Assembly (NCBI RefSeq): GCF_027579695.1
Contig: NC_083582.1
Coordinates: forward strand, 7,320,878 to 7,384,877
From: Neoarius graeffei
Taxonomy: Eukaryota > Chordata > Actinopteri > Siluriformes > Ariidae
Length of the DNA: 64,000 bases
Direction of reading: 5' to 3'
The position numbers and the translations under genes were made by a program. Under the pieces are notes generated by a model. It did no database searches. It was not told where the DNA came from and worked only from the letters and a program-made list of their open reading frames with translations. Shown here one piece after another: positions 56,954 to 64,000 of the stretch; the first letter of the stretch is position 1; every line of letters begins with the position of its first letter.

Positions 56954-58110
56954 CCAGCTTAAGGACGATCCGTATCGTGAAATACCGTAACCGAGGTCTT
57001 GAAAATACTGACCAAGGCCTCTGGGCCGAGGTCAGTATTTTCAAGGTCATGGTATTTCACGATACGGATCGACCTTAAGCTGGTAAATTTTTTTTTTTGT
57101 TTGTTTGCAGTCCAAATCCTGCGCACTGATTGGCTGGCGAGCGGGTCCGTATCCTATGGTACGGACCCCAGTTACAGACCTCTGGTGACTCGTTCACAAC
57201 AACAAACATAGTAGCAATTTTTTGTCAACGTTTTTCGCATTTCTCAGGAGAACAGCATTAATTTTACAGCATGGATAGCGATAACGACAGTGTTCACAGC
57301 GAAAGCGAGTTTTACTCCCCTGAGGAAGAAGAAATAAAAGAAAACATTTCAGGAGAAAGCTAAAAACCTCTAACTGTTGCTAACGCCGAGCAAAAACATG
57401 GCTGAATCCTGAATGACTCCTATTTGTATAAATAGGGGACTACATAGGCAGCAAAATGTAGTTTTTTTCCCTGCCATGGAAGTGCACTTGTATACCGAGG
57501 AGGAAGCCATTTGCATTACAGCCGTGAATGAGGATTCAAAATGGCGGCTCGGCTCGGTTTTCCCTTTCGGGCGCTCTCGTTTTCTGTTAGAATTTGGTAA
57601 AGAAAAAAATAAATATATTATTTACCAGCTTAAGTTTGGTCCGTATGGTGAAATACCGTGACCTTGGCCTCGAATACTGACCTCGGCCCAGAGGGCCTCG
57701 CTCAGTACTTTCAAGACCTCGGTCACGGTATTTCACCATACGGACCTCCCAGCTGGTAAATAACACGTTGTTTTTGTTTTTTTTTTTCTTTACCAAATTC
57801 TAACAGAAAATGAGAGCACCCGAAAGGGAAAACCATATTTAGAACAAACCTGCTACAAGCTCGTCAAAAACTTGGTTGACAAGCTACCGTACATCAGCTA
57901 GGAATTTTCTGAAAAGAAAACTTGATCTAGATCACTTCCCTGATCTTGGCGACAAAAATGTTGACAAAAAATTGCCACTATGTTTTTGTTGTTGTGAATG
58001 AGCGAGTCGACAAAGGTCCATAACCGGGGTCCGGATCGTAGGATTACAGACTGCTCGTGAGCCAATCAGAGCGCACGATTTGATGGAAACCAGACCGCGA
58101 AAAAATAAGT
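56954..58110. mobile_element. Fold-back element with two large hairpins
   Basis: Hairpin 1 (56954-57083) and hairpin 2 (57625-57756) share CCAGCTTAAG...CCGTAT.GTGAAATACCG sequence. Further inverted matches join about 57540-57610 with 57780-57835 and 57100-57240 with 57935-58090 (GATTGGCT, CGGACCCC, ACAACAACAAA words). Overall the element is an imperfect palindrome of about 1.1 kb. A short frame at 57271 (MDSDNDSVHSESEFYSPEEE) looks like the start of a lost acidic protein. Confidence 0.6.
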
Positions 58111-58139
58111 CCACTGTATTTCATTTTTGAGAAATAAAA

Positions 58140-59173
58140 ATGAAAAGCTGCTCCAGTCCTGGCTGATTGTCTGTGATTTGAGTGTGTGTGAGTGTCCTAA
58201 GTGTTGGGAAAGCCACGTTCCAGCCACGTTAATAGGAACTTGTTGTTGGTTCTAAGATCCCTGTTTTTGGCTGCAGGAGTGGAACCCAATGTGTTGTTCT
58301 ATTTTTCTGTTGCATGCTGAGATGCTTTTCTGCTCACTACGGTTGTAAAGAGTGATTATATGAGTTACTAATATCCTTCCTGACAAAAAAAAAAATTCGA
58401 ACCAATCTGTCCATTTTCCTCTGACCTCTTATCAACAAGGTGTTTGTTTCCACCCACAGAACTGTCGCACACTCACTTGATTTTTGTTTTCCGCACCATT
58501 CTGTGTAAACTCTAGAGACTGTTGTGTGTGAAAACCCCAGGAGGAGATCAGCAGTTTCTGAAATACTCAAACCTCACACTCATCTGGCTCGAACCAACAC
58601 CCATACCACAGTGAGAGAAAGAAAGAAAGTCACACTTCACTATGAGATCACAATTTTTCCCGTTCTGATGTTTGAACATTGTGAACGTAAACCAAAGCTC
58701 TTGATTTGTATCTGCAGGATTTCATTATGCGTTGTGCTGCTGGCGACGGATCGGCTGATTAGAGAGCTGCATCAAACAGCAGGTGGATGTAGGGGTGTTC
58801 CTAACAAAGTGGCCAGCGAGTGGCCTTTTTTATTTATTTTTGGACCTCAGAGCTGCTGGATTGTGATTGGTCAGAAGGTGTTTTCTATAACCGCAAATCT
58901 CTCATTCGAGACTATTAATGTTTTTATCACATCAGGGACGTTTCACATAAATGGATTTTTTATGTCTTAAGGGGGTGCAAACTTTTGTCTGTAGTCATTT
59001 AAGATAGATGGAGGGATAGATAGGCTGTGATTAAAATTTCAAACAGGTCCATCATGAGATTCCGATTTAGGTGAAATGAGCTCAGTGAGGTGAGTCAATT
59101 CTTTTGGCTCCTAAACGACTCGGCTGTACAACGTCTGCAATATTTTGTCCACTTTTTCTTTCACTGCCCAACT
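58140..59173. other. Intergenic; includes a conserved fish interspersed repeat
   Basis: 58390-58830 (CGAACCAATCTGTCCATTTT ... CCTAACAAAGTGGCCAGCGA) matches, from memory, a repeat widespread in fish genomes, likely a LINE 3' region. The class is not certain. No gene. Confidence 0.4.
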
Positions 59174-59174
59174 A

Positions 59175-60126
59175 CAGTGGTGCTTGAAAGTTTGTGAACC
59201 CTTTAGAATTTTCTATATTTCTGCATAAATATGACCTAAAACATCATCAGATTTTCACACAAGTCCTAAAAGTAGATAAAGAGAACCCAGTTAAACAAAT
59301 GAGACAAAAATATTATACTTGGTCATTTATTTATTGAGGAAAATGATCCAATGTTGCATATCTGTGAGTGGCAAAAGTATGTGAACCTTTGCTTTCAGTA
59401 TCTGGTGTGACCCCCTTGTGCAGCAATAACCGCAACTAAACGTTTGCGGTAACTGTTGATCAGTCCTGCACACCGGCTTGGAGGAATTTTAGCCCGTTCC
59501 TCCGTACAGAACAGCTTCAACTCTGGGATGTTGGTGGGTTTCCTCACATGAACTGCTCGCTTCAGGTCCTTCCACAACATTTCCATTGGATTAAGGTCAG
59601 GACTTTGACTTGGCCATTCCAAAACATTAACTTTATTCTCCTTTAACCATTCTTTGGTAGAACGACTTGTGTGTTTAGGGTCGTTGTCTTGCTGCATGAC
59701 CCACCTTCTCTTGAGATTCAGTTCATGGACAGATGTCCTGACATTTTCCTTTAGGATTCGCTGGTATAATTCAGAATTCATTGTTCCATCAATGATGGCA
59801 AGCCGTCCTGGCCCAGATGCAGCAAAACAGGCCCAAACCGTGATACTACCACCACCATGTTTCACAGATGGGATAATGTGGTTATGCTGGAATGCAGTGT
59901 TTTCCTTTCTCCAAACATGACACTTCTCATTTAAACCAAAAAGTTCTATTTTGGTCTCATCTGTCCACAAAACATTTTTCCAATAGCCTTCTGGCTTGTC
60001 CACATGATTTTTAGCAAACTGCAGACGAGCAGCAATGTTCTTTTTGGAGAGCAGTGGCTTTCTCCTTGCAATCCTGCCATGCACACCATTGTTGTTCAGT
60101 GTTCTCCTGATGGTGGACTCATGAAC
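59175..60126 (-). mobile_element. Tc1-like transposon C, truncated
   Basis: Left end CAGTGGTGCTTGAAAGTTTG after TA (59173-59174). Breaks off at ATGAAC (60121-60126), where another Tc1 family takes over. Confidence 0.9.
59395..60126 (-). pseudogene. Tc1 transposase C, C-terminal two-thirds
   Basis: About 244 open codons from VHESTIRRTLNN to GGHTRY, with WTDETK, QQDNDPKH and LNPMEMLW (DD34E residues) intact. The N-terminal DNA-binding domains are lost at the fusion junction. Confidence 0.85.
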
Positions 60127-60548
60127 CCAATCGAACACCTATGGGGAATTCTGAAGAGACAAGTTGAGCATCACTCTCCATCCAGCATCCAGTCACTAAA
60201 AGAGGTCGTTGTTGAAGAATGGAAAAAGATTGATGTTGCAAAATGTCGCCAACTTGTTCATTCCATGCCTAGAAGACTTGGTGCTGTCATTAAAAATCAT
60301 GGAGGCCATACAAAGTACTAGATGTAGTAGTTTTTGTTGTGGGGTGTACTCATTTTTGCACCACCCTAATTTGAAATAAAACTCAAAAATGTGTCATCTA
60401 AGTTATATTATTAACCTTACTTTCACGTTATAAGTTAAACAGATGTTATATTAAACTTGTCAACATTTTGGAAATTGTTTGTGTTCATTGAGATATTGTT
60501 TAAAATGTTACTTTTCAAAGGGGGTGTACTCATTTACGCTCAGCGCTG
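60121..60548 (+). mobile_element. 3' end of a second Tc1 family
   Basis: Encodes the transposase end NPIEHLWGILKRQVEHHSPS to GGHTKY (stop at 60319-60321) on the + strand. It then has an inverted-repeat end containing GGGGTGTACTCATTT twice and finishing CAGCGCTG before TA (60549-60550). The left half is absent. Confidence 0.85.
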
Positions 60549-60550
60549 TA

Positions 60551-61140
60551 GCTGTCGATGTTGATTTTAAAAGTAACTCAGTAAATTACACAGGGAAAAT
60601 AATAATAATATTCAGTTTGACTGCGCTAGTATTGGCCTTCGCTAACGCTACACCGGCTGGAAGGTAACCGGACCGCCGTGCTAACAGCACCGAGTCACTG
60701 GTAAGCTAGCGTTGGCCTTTGAGAATGCTGATCATATTGTCTGGCTTTTTTCCGTGGTCTATCAAATCTATTCCATTCAGCTACTCGTCTTCGACTCGTT
60801 CAGTATCATGCTAGCTGAATGGAATATATCTGATAGACCACGAAAAAAAAGCCAGTCAATATTTAAATATGTCCTTCAGATCCGTGATGTATTTCGTATG
60901 AAAAATGCAAGTTTTTCAACACGAGAAGATAAACTTCGTGTCTTCAAGCCAACGTATAATTTTCTTTTTATTATATCGACATATTCACAAACAAAAAGTC
61001 CCCAAATTTATCAAAACAACTCGCTCATCGCTTTCCTCACGAGCGACAGATAGAGATTTATGTCACGGTTTTGGTTCTCCATGTCCCAGATGGAGCTCGG
61101 ATAACAAATACAAGTGGCGTGTTTCCCAGTAACACACTCG

Positions 61141-61194
<54 letters not shown>

Positions 61195-61786
61195 GTATAT
61201 TATACAGTATGCTGATAAACAGCGGAGTTGTTAAACACATATTTTCATGGAGCATATTGACCAAAAATAATCTTGTATACGTGGGTTGGCTCATTCGTTT
61301 GAATAGACGATGATTAAAAACATCTTTTTCTTGACCTGACCTCCTTCACCTTTTCTATCTTTCCACTAGATGGAGGTGTGTAATTCTTTAAGTCTCTCTC
61401 ACCAGCGTTTCCTGCCTCACAGCTGTTCCAGTTTTCATTTCCTGAACAAAGTAAAACCAGGTTTGGCCATGAAACTTGACTGGAATCTTCCAGAGAATCT
61501 CTCGACCTCATATCATGAACTGTCCATGTACTGTGATTCTTCTTCATTAGTTTATTTTTACGTACTACAACGTTATGACATTACATTTGGAAAACAATCT
61601 AAAATAAATTTAAAAAAATTTTTTGCTATATCATAATTATACTATATAAACAAAAGCTTTGACGTTAAGGATGTAAAAAATATTCCACAAATGTTTTACT
61701 GACACCAATGGCAAGAAATGTTGAGCAAAACTACACCAAATACTTGTTGCTGATTGGCTGATAGGTGCCGTATAAATAGTTCAATG
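60551..61786. other. Intergenic with an imperfect palindrome and (CTAT)n
   Basis: 60743-60856 folds on itself (TCTGGCTTTTTTCCGTGGTC... pairs with GACCACGAAAAAAAAGCCAG). (CTAT)n lies at 61141-61192. No gene recognised. Confidence 0.5.
61141..61192. repeat. (CTAT)n microsatellite
   Basis: Thirteen tetranucleotide units. Confidence 0.95.
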
Positions 61787-61788
61787 TA

Positions 61789-62316
61789 CACTCCCGTTCA
61801 AAAGTTTGGGGTCACCCAGACAATTTTGTGTTTTCCATGAAAAGTCACACTTTTATTTACCGCCATAAGTTGTAAAATGAATAGAAAATATAGTCAAGAC
61901 ATTTTTCTGGCCATTTTGAGCATTTAATCGACCCCACAAATGGGATGCTCCAGAAACTCGATCTGCTCAAAGGAAGGTCAGTTTTATAGCTTCTCTAAAG
62001 AGCTCAACTGTTTTCAGCTGTGCTAACATGATTGTACAAGGGTTTTCTAATCATCCATTAGCCTTCTGAGGCAATGAGCAAACACATTGTACCATTAGAA
62101 CACTGGAGTGAGAGTTGCTGGAAATGGGCCTCTATACACCTATGGAGATATTGTACCAAAAACCAGACATTTGCAGCTAGAATAGTCATTTACCACATTA
62201 GCAATGTATAGAGTGGATTTCTGATTAGTTTAAAGTGATCTTCATTGAAAAGAACAGTGCTTTTCTTTCAAAAATAAGGACATTTCAAAGTGACCCCAAA
62301 CTTTTGAACGGTAGTG
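61789..62316. mobile_element. Tc1/mariner-type MITE
   Basis: 528 bp between TA pairs. Ends CACTCCCGTTCAAAAGTTTG and, inverted, CACTACCGTTCAAAAGTTTG. No transposase frame, so a deletion derivative. This end sequence is common in fish genomes. Confidence 0.9.
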
Positions 62317-62457
62317 TAACTATGGCAACAAGCATGAATAATTAATTCAAGGTACGCTTGTAGTAATCTCGCTGCAAAACGAAAAACATACAAATGTTAC
62401 AAGTGAAGTCACAATTGTAAACATGCAGAAAAGAAATTATGCTATAGCACATGGAGA

Positions 62458-62834
62458 CATTTCATCTCATTATCTGTAGCCGCTTTATCCTGTTCTACAG
62501 GGTCGCAGGCGAGCTGGAGCCTATCCCAGCTGACTACGGGCGAAAGGCGGGGTACACCCTGGACAAGTCGCCAGGTCATCACAGGGCTGACACATAGACA
62601 CAGACAACCATTCACACTCACATTCACACCTACGGTCAATTTAGAGTCACCAGTTAACCTAACCTGCATGTCTTTGGACTGTGGGGGAAACCGGAGCACC
62701 CGGAGGAAACCCACGCGGACACGGGGAGAACATGCAAACTCCGCACAGAAAGGCCCTCGCCGGCCACGGGGCTCGAACCCAGAACCTTCTTGCTGTGAGG
62801 CGACAGCGCTAACCACTACACCACCGTGCCGCCC
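62458..62834 (-). mobile_element. Fish SINE, copy 7
   Basis: Full-length. Duplication ACATGGAGA (62449-62457, 62835-62843). Confidence 0.92.
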
Positions 62835-63083
62835 ACATGGAGATATATTAAAGTTAAATTTAAGAAAACGAACTCAGAAAATAACATCGCAAAATGTGAT
62901 ATTGGACTGGAGATTGATAAAACGACGATATGGTTGCGACATTAATATCATTCTATTATGAGAAAAGAAAACATGTTTTCTGACTTATCTTCAGGACACG
63001 AGTTTACGCTTTGCAGTTTCTTGGTAACATGACAAGCTGTGTTTTATTATCTTGCTACCTTTTAAAAGGGATATAAAAAAGAG

Positions 63084-63463
63084 GGGCAGCACGGTGGTGT
63101 AGTGGTTAGCGCTGTCGCCTCACAGCAAGAAGGTCCGGGTTCGAGCCCCGTGGCCGGCGAGGGCCTTTCTGTGCGGAGTTTGCATGTTCTCCCCGTGTCC
63201 GCGTGCGTTTCCTCCGGGTGCTCCGGTTTCCCCCACAGTCCAAAGACATGCAGGTTAGGTTAACTGGTGACTCTAAATTGAGCGTAGGTGTGAATGTGAG
63301 TGTGAATGGTTGTCTGTGTCTATGTGTCAGTCCTGTGATGACCTGGCGACTTGTCCAGGGTGTACCCCGCCTTTCACCCGTAGTCAGCTGGGATAGGCTC
63401 CAGCTCGCCTGCGACCCTGTAGAACAGGATAAAGCGGCTAGAGATAATGAGAGACGGGATGAG
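63084..63463 (+). mobile_element. Fish SINE, copy 8
   Basis: The only + strand copy: head GGGCAGCACGGTGGTGTAGT, B-box-like GGTTCGAGCCCC, 3' GAGACGGGATGAG. 11-bp duplication ATAAAAAAGAG (63073-63083, 63464-63474). Confidence 0.93.
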
Positions 63464-63474
63464 ATAAAAAAGAG

Positions 63475-64000
63475 AGGCTGCTGAGGGACCTACTATAAGT
63501 GAGAGCAGGAACTGCCTTGTTTCCATCACAGTAAATGTTATGAGATCAGATAAAGAGATAAGAGCCATCAGATTTACGTGTTTGTGATTGGCGGCGATGT
63601 AAATGAGGTCAAGATATTGTGACGGAACTACTCATGCTGCCTCGATGTCAAACCAACCGGCGACAAACTCAAAACAACAAGCAAAGAAAACATCGCCAGA
63701 TATGAGCAGAAGTGTTATACATAGCCTCTGCGTGAACAAAACAAATGTTCAGAAACAGAAAAAGATCTCTCAATAGAGACACAGCGCAGCTTGACTGGTG
63801 CCACGTTGCTAACTCGCTAATATCTCAGATTGTTGTCTTGGACGTTTTACAACACGTCTCGTGGAGGTTCACACTCGATAGCATTCAGTCAGATAAACGA
63901 TATCCATTACTTTTCCTTAATGAAAGACTGATTGGGAATGAAATTTTTTTTTTTTTATCTATTCATAAGAGGGTACTTCAAAAAGTTCTCAGCCTAGTAT
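63475..64000. other. Window end, no gene recognised
   Basis: AT-rich non-coding DNA. The last ~30 bases (GGGTACTTCAAAAAGTTCTC) resemble a mariner-type end running off the window; not verifiable here. Confidence 0.35.

Noticed and set aside
63084..63160. tRNA gene
   Set aside because: Only the degenerate tRNA-like head of the SINE; no cloverleaf with anticodon arm can be drawn.

Overview
The window is ray-finned (teleost) fish genomic DNA. The evidence is a tRNA-headed fish SINE in eight copies, several Tc1 elements, Rex3-type and L2-type LINEs, a Gmr1-like Ty3/gypsy element, Kolobok and hAT ends, and a five-exon vertebrate gene. Species cannot be read from the sequence. Nothing bacterial or viral was seen. 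No tRNA, rRNA or CRISPR locus was found.

One host gene is evident: hpdl (4-hydroxyphenylpyruvate dioxygenase-like) on the + strand. Its five coding exons lie between 41732 and 56855. They join in frame to 428 codons plus stop, and all three predicted iron ligands (His187, His291, Glu382) are present. Introns 2 and 3 are under 100 bp. Introns 1 and 4 are swollen to 6-7.5 kb by transposons.

The 41 kb upstream of hpdl appears to have been a GA/CA satellite of roughly 9 kb. Pieces survive at 1-7116, 11398-12414, 15652-15776 and 40660-41500, and the last ends about 230 bp before the hpdl start codon. Three TE blocks interrupt it. (1) 7117-11397 is a 5'-truncated Gmr1-like Ty3/gypsy element with integrase UPSTREAM of reverse transcriptase; its integrase zinc finger is split by a hAT-like insertion and its pol by a 416-bp tandem duplication. 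(2) 12415-15651 is a mosaic of old repeats containing a Tc1 element (13482-15086) with an uninterrupted 340-aa DD34E transposase. (3) 15777-40659 is a block bounded by inverted CCCTTAGCAAAAAG termini. I interpret it as one large DNA transposon with two genes on the - strand: a broken CACTA/Tnp2-like transposase (28674-30644), and a broken multi-exon gene resembling the DUF4806-type family (28368 down to 16615). This host element has been bloated by at least three LINE-type elements, SINEs, two Tc1 copies, a TTAA MITE, another TIR element and a 3.3-copy tandem array of a 1,955-bp unit. Each array unit carries a perfect 69-bp-arm palindrome.

Inside hpdl intron 4 a Kolobok-type element (TTAA target, THAP start) at 49276-52876 holds two other TIR elements, one carrying a 740-bp GCGC/GAGA repeat and the other a SINE. 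Downstream of hpdl are fold-back repeats, a chimera of two different Tc1 families, a Tc1-type MITE and two more SINEs.

All family assignments come from reading motifs, ends and target-site duplications. No database search was possible.
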